From Chloroflexi bacterium UBA6622 (GTDB lineage: Bacteria > Chloroflexota > UBA11872), in the NCBI GenBank assembly GCA_002433065.1, contig DJHK01000032.1, positions 1-11,016 of the forward strand: a DNA stretch of 11,016 nt, in the 5' to 3' direction. Within the stretch, counting starts at the first letter, position 1, and the number at the start of each line of letters is the position of its first letter. The notes beneath the pieces were generated by a model that was not told the origin of the DNA, searched no databases, and saw nothing but the letters and a program-made list of their open reading frames with translations. Made by a program: the position numbers and the translations under genes. This document shows, piece by piece, positions 1-7,656 of this stretch.

Positions 1-1293
1 ATACTGCACCAGCCGTTCACGGCAGGCCGCCGTGTGTTCGGGCGTAACCGTCGCGATATCATCCATCGTGAAGCTGATCCGCCCAAAGGGTGGCGGCTTG
101 ACTGGAAACGGCTGCGTCGGTGAATAGTACTCGCCCTGCATATCGCCGCGTGGCACCGGACGCTCTTCAATCTCGTAGATCGGCTCGCCAGTCACCCGGT
201 TAAAGATGAAGAGGACCGGATACTTGGTCATCACCCCAACGGCCGGGATCATCTCGCCGTCACGTTCTACGTCGAACAGGATCGGGGGCACCGGCATGTC
301 CAGGTCCCACAGGTCATGATGCACAGCCTGGAAGAACCACATCAGCTCCCCCGTCATCGCATCGACCGCCACAATCGAGTCGGAGAAGAGGTTATCGCCA
401 GGCCTGTCCATGCCATAAAAATCGTTGAGTGCTGAGCCTAAGGGCATGTAAAGGATGCCGCGCTCGTCGTCCACTGTGAAAAAGGTCCAAGTGTTCGCAC
501 CGCTCACGTTGCGCCAGGAGTCATTGAGCCAAGTCTCATTACCAACCTCACCCGCGTGGGGTACGGTGTGAAAGGTCCAAACGTGCTCCCCGGTCCTGAG
601 GTCCCAGGCCCGCACGTCACCCGCTGGCCCCTTCGACCCCGTTTCGTCAGCGTTATGCACCCCGGTGAAAACGAGGTGTTTGTAAACAGCCACGCCGGAC
701 GAGATCCCGTAATGCATATCCGGAAACCCGTTCATCACGTCTTCGGTTTTGAGATCAACATACCCGTCGTTGCCAAACCGGGCATTGGGAATACCGGTCT
801 TGGAGTCGAGCGAAATTAGCTCGCCTTCCTCGGTGCCGAATACGATCTGCGGAGGCGTACCGTCGTCCCCTTCCCAGTAGGCCAAACCCCGCATCGACCC
901 ACCGGTCCAGTGCAGCTGATGCTCCGGTGAATTCCACTCCCCTGGCGCAGTGTACTCCCAGATTAGATCACCGGTCTCTGGCTCAAGAGCTACCACCCGA
1001 TAGTACGGAAACGATAGATAGAGAACACCGTCGACCATCAGTGGAGTCGACTGGCTCTGGCGCGAGGGCACACCGGCCTTCGTCATCTCATAGCGCCAAG
1101 CTGACACCAGAGTCGAGACGTTTGTGGTGTTGATCTGCGTCAGTGAAGAATGGCGCTGGTTGCCAGCATCCTGCCCCCAGGCGGGCCAGTCGTCCTGCGC
1201 GTGTAACGGGTGCCAAGCCAAATTCACAAAGGCCAATGCCCACAGTGCCTGCCGGGCGACAGGATAGAGATTACTGAGATACTTAGCTGCCAT
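1..1293 (-). CDS. Quinoprotein (PQQ) glucose dehydrogenase-like protein, N-terminal part, truncated by window edge
   Basis: This gene starts at an ATG at 1293 and reads leftward without a stop for 431 codons to base 1, so its C-terminus lies outside the window. Residues 1-32 form a signal peptide ending in LHA before QDDWPAWG, placing the protein in the periplasm. The mature start (WGQDAGNQRHSSLTQI, then NVSTLVSAWRYE) is the classic opening of PQQ beta-propeller dehydrogenases. Propeller repeats such as VVALEPETGDLIWEY, ISLDSKTG and VRAWDLRTGEHVWTF follow. The segment HHDLWDLDMPVPP (from about residue 325) is typical of the quinoprotein glucose dehydrogenase branch rather than the methanol dehydrogenase branch. 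Family members oxidise sugars or alcohols with PQQ as cofactor and pass electrons to quinone or cytochrome c. A GGGGAGGG ribosome site lies at 1305-1312, 11 bases before the start. Substrate, and whether a C-terminal cytochrome c domain is fused, cannot be seen. Confidence 0.9.
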   Translation of the reverse strand, partial: MAAKYLSNLYPVARQALWALAFVNLAWHPLHAQDDWPAWGQDAGNQRHSSLTQINTTNVSTLVSAWRYEMTKAGVPSRQSQSTPLMVDGVLYLSFPYYRVVALEPETGDLIWEYTAPGEWNSPEHQLHWTGGSMRGLAYWEGDDGTPPQIVFGTEEGELISLDSKTGIPNARFGNDGYVDLKTEDVMNGFPDMHYGISSGVAVYKHLVFTGVHNADETGSKGPAGDVRAWDLRTGEHVWTFHTVPHAGEVGNETWLNDSWRNVSGANTWTFFTVDDERGILYMPLGSALNDFYGMDRPGDNLFSDSIVAVDAMTGELMWFFQAVHHDLWDLDMPVPPILFDVERDGEMIPAVGVMTKYPVLFIFNRVTGEPIYEIEERPVPRGDMQGEYYSPTQPFPVKPPPFGRISFTMDDIATVTPEHTAACRERLVQY

Positions 1294-1360
1294 AAGCCGA
1301 TTAGCCCTCCCCAAAAAGCAACACCGACAGACTCTCCTTCAAACAACCTGCCCATTCTAA

Positions 1361-1402
1361 GGGGTTGCCCCAAAGAACCATCGTTTCCAGATGACTCGAG
1401 TC
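1361..1402. promoter_or_regulatory. Short hairpin and palindrome upstream of the quinoprotein gene
   Basis: The 184-bp gap between the barrel gene and the quinoprotein gene holds a GGGG-TTG-CCCC hairpin (1361-1371) and a perfect 10-bp palindrome GACTCGAGTC (1393-1402). They could be a weak transcription end for the operon or operator sites for the gene to the left. Neither has a T-tract, and short palindromes arise by chance, so this is only a position worth noting. Confidence 0.2.
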
Positions 1403-1477
1403 TCGATAGGAAAACTTACTAGCTCCTGCTCAATTACCTCGACGAATTCATCTGAGGGAACAGACCACTCTCATCGA

Positions 1478-2737
1478 TCAGAAGTACAACGTCCAAGAGG
1501 CCTGCAAATAGTCATCGTTTCTGATCCCATAAAGAAACACATCGTCTGGCGGCACTCCGACAAAGCTCCGAATCCGCACATCCAGAGTCGACCGTTCCCC
1601 CAACCTCCGACTTGCCTCAACAAACAGGAAACTAGCCTTACTAGTGCGATCAAGAACCGTACCAGCAAGAACTTCTGTGGTCTGCACATCGTTAAAGGCA
1701 AGCCGCCCTCCCAGAAAGACATCATCCTCAAGCGGCGTCAGCGCCTCAATGCCACGATCATCATAGGAATACTCCACCAGCAGCCCAAGGTCGAGTCCGC
1801 TTGACCGAAGATTGCCTAGCGTGTATTCCAGGCCGCCGGTCATGGCAGCGAACCTCGACCCCTGTCCCCACCGATTGATACCCTCGAACTTCAAAAGCCA
1901 GCCGTTCATCGTTAACTGAGCATCGACACCAAGCTGGTCGATCACTTCGTAGCCAGGCACGATCATAGGGTCCTGAGTATCGATGGAGGGAAACGGAGAC
2001 CGAATGAAGTCAGCAATAACAATTGGTTGATCCCCAATGAAAAAGCGTGGATCACGGGCAGTTCCGTGAAACTGTGACACACCAATATCCATTGGACCGG
2101 CCGTATAGGCCCATCGCATTGCCCAACCAAAGTTGCCACCGTCAATTTTCGCGCCATCTGAATTGAAAGGAAACGGGATTCCAGGCCGTCCACCTGCACC
2201 AAAGAATCGCCGTTGCCGAAAACCCATCAAGGCATACAAGTCCAGTGTGCCCCAAGGCTGGATGATGGCGAGGTTAACCATCGGCTGTCCAAGTTTCGCC
2301 TCGCTATCAAGATCCTCGACCAGATCCGTTTGATTAATGACGTCGACGAGGTGATTAGACTCGGTAACACCCCAAAACACCTTCCTCACCCCGGCACGCA
2401 GTTCCCAGTCCCGAGCAAAATACTCCCAGTCAAGCTCACGCACATCCCAGTGCGTGCGTTCACTGTCATGCTCGTCCCACCGGAGGAAAGGAACCACTGT
2501 TAGGGACTGTCGTCCATCATTTAATTCTTGGTAAAATTCAGGTTCGATGGCAATCGACACATTGGTCGGATAAAGGTTGTCTCGAAGAGCGTCCTGAGTA
2601 AACAGTCGTCCTTCCATAGACACCTGCCCCGTTATCTGCTGCCCGTTGGCCGGATTCTCAAACAGTCCCCACGCAACCACCGTAAGGACTATGGTGACCA
2701 CAAGTTTTGCGAAGTGGGACCTCCCGCAATCCGTCAC
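1478..2737 (-). CDS. Outer-membrane beta-barrel protein, third gene of the RND/LolA-like operon
   Basis: The product is 419 residues. A signal peptide (hydrophobic stretch about residues 11-25, cleavage near NANG before QQITG) leads into a chain rich in alternating polar/hydrophobic strands with many Trp, Tyr and Phe. It ends in ASWTLYF; a terminal Phe with hydrophobic residues at alternate positions is the usual recognition signal for BAM-dependent barrel insertion. I therefore read it as an outer-membrane barrel, possibly porin-like. I do not recognise the exact family; DUF1302-like barrels found beside RND exporters are one candidate. The start is a GTG two bases after the TAG of the LolA-like gene, with only a weak upstream AAGG, so translation is probably coupled to that gene. 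The first internal Met (residue 41) would remove the signal peptide, which supports the GTG. Context suggests it is the outer-membrane end of an export path; whether it forms a pore or receives lipid is unknown. Confidence 0.8.
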   Translation of the reverse strand: MTDCGRSHFAKLVVTIVLTVVAWGLFENPANGQQITGQVSMEGRLFTQDALRDNLYPTNVSIAIEPEFYQELNDGRQSLTVVPFLRWDEHDSERTHWDVRELDWEYFARDWELRAGVRKVFWGVTESNHLVDVINQTDLVEDLDSEAKLGQPMVNLAIIQPWGTLDLYALMGFRQRRFFGAGGRPGIPFPFNSDGAKIDGGNFGWAMRWAYTAGPMDIGVSQFHGTARDPRFFIGDQPIVIADFIRSPFPSIDTQDPMIVPGYEVIDQLGVDAQLTMNGWLLKFEGINRWGQGSRFAAMTGGLEYTLGNLRSSGLDLGLLVEYSYDDRGIEALTPLEDDVFLGGRLAFNDVQTTEVLAGTVLDRTSKASFLFVEASRRLGERSTLDVRIRSFVGVPPDDVFLYGIRNDDYLQASWTLYF

Positions 2738-2739
2738 AG

Positions 2740-3585
2740 CTATCGAACGCGCCTTAAGCTGCTTTGATCAAAATCTCGCGCGGTCAAGCCCGTCTGAAAC
2801 TCATATTCACTCCAGCGCAGCACGGTACTCTTACCGGTCTGATGGTTTTCCATGTACATCTCATCTGGCCTCCAGTACTGCTCTAGATATTGCTGATACG
2901 ACCGATAGATTAAAGTCTTGAGCAATTCGTCCTTTCGGTCATAGAACTCGATCTTCGCCAGCCGGTACTCCTCCTGGTCATACCAAGCCACATGTTTCGT
3001 GTATCCGGAGCTAGAATCTACGGGAACGCGCTCGACAACAAAGGTCGGACGTCCGTCGAGTATCTCGTCACGCCTGTACTCATAGGTGTATTTTTCGATT
3101 TCCTGCGACGCAAGATCCTCATAGGCAAACTCGCTTCCCATGAAGGGCCCTGACTTATTGTTCGACGAAATCCGCTTCACCCGCTTCAACGCGGGAAGAA
3201 ACAACCATTGGTCATCCGGGCCCGAACGGTGCGTGTAGGTAAGGAATGCGGTTCCTCGTACATCACGAGGACGGTCAAAAATAATCATGAGTTTGTCGCC
3301 ATCGGCGTCGACCTCCAACAAACGACTACGCAGCGCGCGAGTACTCTCCTCACCCTGGCGATTACGCAACACCATTTCCAGCTCAGCGATCATGTCGTTC
3401 CAACCGGTATCTCGTCGGTCTGCCTCCCTTGCTATCTCGTCACCACGTTGGTCCGCAAAAGCCCACGTGGACGCAGCCAGTGTCATAGCAATCACCAGAG
3501 CGACACTAATGACACCACGACTTAGGCAGCGGCCGTTTTCGACAGGGTGCCCATCAACAGACAATAACGTTGTGTTCAGAGACAC
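2740..3585 (-). CDS. LolA-like periplasmic outer-membrane lipoprotein-sorting family protein
   Basis: This reads as the LolA-like 'outer membrane lipoprotein-sorting protein' family (PF17131 type) often found beside RND/MMPL exporters. I place the start at GTG 3585 (281 residues) because a perfect AGGAGG (3592-3597) sits exactly 6 bases upstream. An in-frame GTG at 3603 would add six residues but overlaps that ribosome site. The N-region is unusually long; the hydrophobic core is about residues 25-42, with cleavage after WAFA (44) before DQRGDE. The mature part has the family's landmarks: RGTAFLTYTHRSG, then WLFLPALKRVKRIS, then GSEFAYEDL, then YRLAKIEFYDRKDELLKTL. The fold is expected to be a half-open beta sheet that holds an acyl chain or other hydrophobic ligand. 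It would shuttle cargo in the periplasm between the RND protein (26 bp upstream) and the barrel protein (2 bp downstream). Cargo is not deducible; a true LolA role is less likely given this operon. Confidence 0.85.
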   Translation of the reverse strand: MSLNTTLLSVDGHPVENGRCLSRGVISVALVIAMTLAASTWAFADQRGDEIAREADRRDTGWNDMIAELEMVLRNRQGEESTRALRSRLLEVDADGDKLMIIFDRPRDVRGTAFLTYTHRSGPDDQWLFLPALKRVKRISSNNKSGPFMGSEFAYEDLASQEIEKYTYEYRRDEILDGRPTFVVERVPVDSSSGYTKHVAWYDQEEYRLAKIEFYDRKDELLKTLIYRSYQQYLEQYWRPDEMYMENHQTGKSTVLRWSEYEFQTGLTARDFDQSSLRRVR

Positions 3586-3591
3586 GGATGT

Positions 3592-3597
3592 CCTCCT
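3592..3597 (-). promoter_or_regulatory. Strong ribosome binding site that decides the LolA-like gene start
   Basis: On the minus strand the sequence reads AAGGAGGACATCC followed by GTG. The AGGAGG core is fully complementary to the 16S rRNA tail and is 6 bases from the GTG at 3585. The longer reading from GTG 3603 would place this site inside the coding region. Confidence 0.7.
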
Positions 3598-3611
3598 TCG
3601 CACCTTTAGTG

Positions 3612-5942
3612 CTACGAGGCGCGAATCTTGTGGTTGCGATCCAAAAACATCAGCAGAGGTGGCAACAAGAGCAAGTCAGCAGCAAGTGCCAGCACAATGA
3701 TGATCGTTGACAGCTTCCCCATCCCCCCATTGAAGCCAAACGAAGACTGCGACAAAATCATGAAACCTGCTGCTAATACGACCGAAGTGACTACCAGCGC
3801 AGCTCCAACCGTCGAAAAAGCGTAGCGTACGGCACTCTCGGCGTCGAGGTGCTGCTCACGACGCGCTCGCAAATACTTGCTGAGGAAGTGAACAGTATCA
3901 TCGACGATGATACCCAGACACATGCCGCTCACGATCGACAGACCAAGGTTGATCTCACCAACAAGCAATCCCCAAAGCCCAAACGCCATCAATGCCGGTA
4001 GCAGGTTTGGAACAAAGCTGACGGTTCCATAGCGGAGGCTCCTTAACATCAACATCATCGTGACGCCGATGAGCCCGACAGCCACCAAGGTCCCGGTCAG
4101 CATGCTCCGGATATTTCGTGCTGAGATGTACGAAAACATCACGCTTGGACCCACTCCGCGCGCAGCCATAGATGCTGGGGCATTCTCACCTAACCATGCC
4201 TCTCCTGCTTCGACAAGGCTAATCAACTCCTGCGACGTTATGTTCTCTAACGTTACCGAAAAGCGGGTAGCTGACTTGTCTATGTTGATCTGGTTATTAA
4301 GATCAAGCCCGTAGGGGAGGGACATCTCGTATAGCAATAAATACTGCGCAGCCAAGTCACGTTCTGGTGGTAGTGTGTAGTAATCAGGATCATCTCCATG
4401 CATATTCTTGTTAAGCCGTCTAAACGTGTCGCTAATCGGTGCGACATGCACCACCCCTGATTGTTCGCGATACCACTGGGCAAAGCGATCGACCGTTTCT
4501 AGATAACTCGGCTCGCTGATGCCTCCACTTTCCCCAGACGATAGAGAGAAGTCAATCTGATAGAGCCCGCTCAACCGCTCCGCTGCAAAATCTGAATCCT
4601 GGCGAAATGCCATGCTCTCATCGAAGTAGTTTACGAATTGATCATTCAGCGAGTTCAGCGGAACCAAAGAAATTAGAACCAATGCCACAACGCCTGCTCC
4701 CCAAAACAACGGGCGACGGCGGGCTATTACCAGATCAGCCAGCCGATCCATCCGCGACACATTCTGGACGGAACGAAGCCGAACCCTCACTGGCAGGATT
4801 GCCACCAGCGCCGGCAGCAGTGTCATGGAAAGCATCCAAGCCAAGCAAACGCCCGTAGCACTGATGTTGCCTAAATCGTTCAGTGGAGGAGCCTCGCTAA
4901 AGTTCATACTGAGAAAACCGATCATCGTCGTCAAGCTGGTCAAAAACACCGGCTGCGCATTGACCCGAAGGCTTTCAACGATGGCGTCAAACTTGCCTAA
5001 CCCTCCCCTCATCTCCTTGAGCATCGTGACCAAAATATGAATGCTGTCCGCCACAGCCAGTGTCATGATCATTGTGATTGATGCCGTCGACGGTGGTGTC
5101 AATGCAAGTCCAGCCCATCCTGCAAGGCCAAGTGCCCCCACCACCGACATTCCGACCAATGTTAGCGTCGCAATTGTCCCCGTAAACGACCGTAGCAGCA
5201 GTACGAGAGCGAGAGTGATCACGCCATACATGAGCGGAACCAACGTCCTCATGTCCCGTATCGCTGATTCCTGGAAGGCGTTATTGAGCATGGCTATGCC
5301 GGTCAACCGGACACGGTAGCCAGGGTGGCTCTCTTCAATTTCGACTGCTAGCTCTCGACCACGAGCCGCAGCCCTAGCCGTCTCGTCCAACTCGAGGCGT
5401 GGCAATTGCAATGTGACATTTAGGCCGATGACGCCTGTGTCTGGTGGCACGAGCCTGTTGCGAAGCATCGGTTCATCGAGCGAGACATTTCGAATCGCCC
5501 TCAATTCAGACGGAGTCTTCTCCATGGCACCAACAACCAAGTTCTCAACAATAAGGTCGTCAGCTTCAGCCCGGCTATACTGGAAATTCGATACAGAGTC
5601 GACGCGAATCGCGAACGGGATACGCCACGACTCTTCGGTAAGATATTCAACAATCGACAGCGTCTCTGCAGTGAAGGCATCACCGTGGTCGCTCGGCGGC
5701 TCAATCACAAAAAAGAGATTGTCGTTCTTTGTGTAAGTGTTCTCAACCGCATCGAACGCCAACAGTTGTGGATTATCTGGACCAAAAAACACACGATATT
5801 CATCGATGAACTTGAGCCGTGTGGCACCCGAGGCTGCCGTGGTCACTAAAGCAACGGCCGTGAGCAGCACAGGCCACCGCCACTGGAGTAAACCGCGAGT
5901 GTAACGTTCAATTAAAGATTCGCTCAAAGAACGCACGGACAT
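3612..5942 (-). CDS. RND/MMPL superfamily exporter (predicted hydrophobe or lipid exporter)
   Basis: The 776-residue product has the duplicated RND layout: TM1 near residues 21-41, a periplasmic domain about 45-235, five TM segments about 236-385, TM7 near 408-430, a second periplasmic domain about 432-610, then five more TMs. I count twelve in all. The intramembrane TM4 and TM10 signatures are present: ADSIHIL with Asp299, and IIVDDTVHFL with Asp681/Asp682 and His685. These acidic residues are the expected proton-relay sites. At under 800 residues it matches the MMPL/COG1033 'predicted exporter' group (relatives include HpnN), not the roughly 1,000-residue AcrB group. The ATG at 5942 is preceded by a good GAGGGGGA site. 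It is the first gene of a three-gene operon with the LolA-like and barrel genes; no adaptor protein or TolC-like gene is present. Likely cargo is a lipid, hopanoid-like or other hydrophobic molecule, by inference from the family. Confidence 0.9.
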   Translation of the reverse strand: MSVRSLSESLIERYTRGLLQWRWPVLLTAVALVTTAASGATRLKFIDEYRVFFGPDNPQLLAFDAVENTYTKNDNLFFVIEPPSDHGDAFTAETLSIVEYLTEESWRIPFAIRVDSVSNFQYSRAEADDLIVENLVVGAMEKTPSELRAIRNVSLDEPMLRNRLVPPDTGVIGLNVTLQLPRLELDETARAAARGRELAVEIEESHPGYRVRLTGIAMLNNAFQESAIRDMRTLVPLMYGVITLALVLLLRSFTGTIATLTLVGMSVVGALGLAGWAGLALTPPSTASITMIMTLAVADSIHILVTMLKEMRGGLGKFDAIVESLRVNAQPVFLTSLTTMIGFLSMNFSEAPPLNDLGNISATGVCLAWMLSMTLLPALVAILPVRVRLRSVQNVSRMDRLADLVIARRRPLFWGAGVVALVLISLVPLNSLNDQFVNYFDESMAFRQDSDFAAERLSGLYQIDFSLSSGESGGISEPSYLETVDRFAQWYREQSGVVHVAPISDTFRRLNKNMHGDDPDYYTLPPERDLAAQYLLLYEMSLPYGLDLNNQINIDKSATRFSVTLENITSQELISLVEAGEAWLGENAPASMAARGVGPSVMFSYISARNIRSMLTGTLVAVGLIGVTMMLMLRSLRYGTVSFVPNLLPALMAFGLWGLLVGEINLGLSIVSGMCLGIIVDDTVHFLSKYLRARREQHLDAESAVRYAFSTVGAALVVTSVVLAAGFMILSQSSFGFNGGMGKLSTIIIVLALAADLLLLPPLLMFLDRNHKIRAS

Positions 5943-6038
5943 CGGTCTTCCCCCTCAACTCTCACACTTAGCCCCAGTTCAGCATCCATCCCCGTGAACC
6001 AAACGATCGTCTGACATTTCCACCTGGTTGGTAGACTT

Positions 6039-6068
6039 AAAAAAACGATCGCGGATAAAGACCTCCGC
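6039..6068 (-). terminator. Weak candidate terminator after the sugar dehydrogenase gene
   Basis: Read on the minus strand, a GCGGA/TCCGC stem (6064-6068 with 6051-6055, 8-base loop) is followed after GATCG by seven consecutive T's (6045-6039). It lies about 75 bases past the sugar dehydrogenase stop, where a terminator would separate that gene from the RND operon. The stem is short and the T-run is offset by five bases, so function is doubtful. Confidence 0.3.
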
Positions 6069-6142
6069 ACCTGGAGTTCGCCCGTGACGATCATGGCCAC
6101 TCGCAAGCTAGATACCACGGAATGAAAACGAGACAGAACCAA

Positions 6143-7384
6143 CTAAAGAGCTGGCTCAATCCTGAGTACGGCTCCATCTTGCATGTCGGTGGTCAGGTAT
6201 AGAAAACCGTCTGGTCCCTGCTTGACATCCCGAATTCGCTGACGGAGTTCAGCGAGCAACGTTTCTCGCCGACTCTCTAACCCCTGTGCATTGAAAACAA
6301 TTCGAGAAAGCTGCCTGCCCGCAAGCCCCCCGGCCAGCAGGTCACCCTTCCACTCAGGAAACTGGTCTCCGGTATAGAACGTCATGCCAGAAATGGCGAT
6401 GGATGGTTTGTAGTAGGTAAACGGTTCTTCCATCCCCGGCGCAGAAGTTGGTGGCTGAATCGTCGGCGGCGGCAATCCTGATCTCGACCCATCCAGGTCA
6501 TTTGAGTAAGCCCGACCATAGCTGATGAATGGCCAGCCGTAGTTCAAGCCTCGCCGGATGATATTGATCTCGTCTCCACCCTGGGGACCATTTTCCGTCT
6601 CCCACAACTCGCCCGTCTTGGGGTGAAACGCCATGCCGATAGCATTCCGGATGCCGAGGGCAAAAATCTCAGGCCGGTAACCCGGCCGACCTACAAAAGG
6701 ATTGTCGACGGGCACAGTACCGTCGTCGTTAAGTCGAAGGATCTTTCCGCCGTGCTGCCCTGGCTCTTGTGCCCATGCTGTCTCTCCGAGGTTGACCTTG
6801 AACCCAGGAGCCCCAATGGCCAGATAGAGCTTATCGTCTGGTGCGAAGATGATCCGCGCAGCCGAGGGTCCATCAGTCCAAGAGACTGACTCGAAGATCT
6901 CCTGGACATCCGTCAATTGGTGGCCGTCCAGACGTCCGCGGACAATGACGGCAGTCCGAAGATTCTCCGCGCCGGGCTTAGGCTTCCAAAACGCAACATA
7001 CACAAGGCTATTTTCTGAAAAACGAGGGTGAACCGCCACATCTACACCGGCAGTGTCTCGACGCTGACTCTGGATACCGGGCGGAAGGCCAGTAATCGGT
7101 ATCGGATCGAGAAGGTCGCCATCAATGCGCCGCAGTGTATTCCGTCCCTGCTCTGTAACCAACATATCGCCAGTCGGCAGAAAGGCGAGGGCCCATGGAT
7201 ACACAAGGCCTTTGATAGACACAACCCGTATGCGACCACCTTGACTGGTCAACACCCGTGGTGTGTCCGGCAGCATGGTCTGGATTGTCCCAGACTGCGG
7301 GACCGGACCCGCAGAGGGAGTGAGCCGACCTGCACACACCAACATCACAATAAACAGGGTTCTCGATGCGCTCCTTCGAACCAT
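6143..7384 (-). CDS. Soluble PQQ-dependent aldose sugar dehydrogenase (GSDH/YliI-like)
   Basis: The 413-residue protein fits the six-bladed propeller sugar dehydrogenase family (PF07995), which oxidises aldoses at C1 using PQQ and calcium. Visible landmarks in order: PWALAFLPTGDMLVTEQ (63-79), DVAVHPRF with the probable catalytic His119, QHGGKILRLNDDGTVP with NPF (210-230), FALGIRNAIGMAFHP (241-255), ETENGPQGGDEIN (262-274), NYGWPFISYG (281-290), a Lys-Pro-Ser strand (326-328), GDLLAGGLAGRQLSRI (347-362) and IRDVKQGPDGFLYL (384-397). An N-terminal hydrophobic stretch (about 9-26) indicates secretion to the periplasm. The strand near 173-193 reads SAARIIFAPDDKLYLAIGA, where many relatives have GGR and end in GD, so one metal or loop site may differ. 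GAGGGAGA just before the ATG at 7384 is a good ribosome site. It is 200 bp upstream of the RND operon on the same strand, and divergent from the metallo-hydrolase. Substrate is unknown. Confidence 0.9.
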   Translation of the reverse strand: MVRRSASRTLFIVMLVCAGRLTPSAGPVPQSGTIQTMLPDTPRVLTSQGGRIRVVSIKGLVYPWALAFLPTGDMLVTEQGRNTLRRIDGDLLDPIPITGLPPGIQSQRRDTAGVDVAVHPRFSENSLVYVAFWKPKPGAENLRTAVIVRGRLDGHQLTDVQEIFESVSWTDGPSAARIIFAPDDKLYLAIGAPGFKVNLGETAWAQEPGQHGGKILRLNDDGTVPVDNPFVGRPGYRPEIFALGIRNAIGMAFHPKTGELWETENGPQGGDEINIIRRGLNYGWPFISYGRAYSNDLDGSRSGLPPPTIQPPTSAPGMEEPFTYYKPSIAISGMTFYTGDQFPEWKGDLLAGGLAGRQLSRIVFNAQGLESRRETLLAELRQRIRDVKQGPDGFLYLTTDMQDGAVLRIEPAL

Positions 7385-7553
7385 TATCTCCCTCGGGCGT
7401 GGACATCAACCGCTCCACGCATCGTCGGCCAACAGCACAACCAGCCAAAGTGGCTTCAATGTTGGAAGTTCTGCGAAGTTAGCCACCGGTTTCCGTCATT
7501 CAACGGAGAATATTACTGGATCTTGTACTGAAGTTCCCCAGAACTCCGACGGA

Positions 7554-7601
7554 TCACGTCTGGACTGGCACCCCCATTCCAAGGTAAAGCCAGACACGTG
7601 A
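7554..7601. promoter_or_regulatory. Imperfect inverted repeat upstream of the metallo-hydrolase promoter
   Basis: TCACGTCTGG (7554-7563) is repeated in inverted form as CCAGACACGTGA (7590-7601). This is a ten-base match broken only by a two-base insertion, across a 26-base centre. The right arm ends four bases before the -35 box and contains the palindrome CACGTG. The position suits a regulator binding upstream of RNA polymerase, perhaps controlling both divergent genes. No regulator gene is in the window. Confidence 0.35.
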
Positions 7602-7604
7602 CTG

Positions 7605-7632
7605 TTGACTTCCCGCTCGACTGAGACATAAT
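7605..7632 (+). promoter_or_regulatory. Sigma70-type promoter for the metallo-hydrolase gene
   Basis: TTGACT (7605-7610) and CATAAT (7627-7632) each match five of six consensus bases, with a 16-base spacer. The predicted start of transcription near 7639 would leave a leader of about 18 bases holding only the GGAGGG ribosome site (7644-7649). Confidence 0.6.
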
Positions 7633-7656
7633 CCTCGTAACCCGGAGGGCAAAACC

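Noticed and set aside
1391..1804. 137-residue plus-strand reading frame
   Set aside because: It is antisense to the barrel gene C-terminus, with no ribosome site or domain.
1478..5942. Classical tripartite drug-efflux pump
   Set aside because: The RND protein is of the shorter MMPL type, and no membrane-fusion adaptor or TolC-like channel gene is present.
5924..6142. 72-residue minus-strand reading frame between the sugar dehydrogenase and the RND gene
   Set aside because: It starts with TTG directly after the previous stop, has no ribosome site, overlaps the RND start and has no recognisable protein character.
7028..7531. 167-residue plus-strand reading frame
   Set aside because: It covers the antisense of the sugar dehydrogenase N-terminus and its upstream region; its composition is unlike a real protein.
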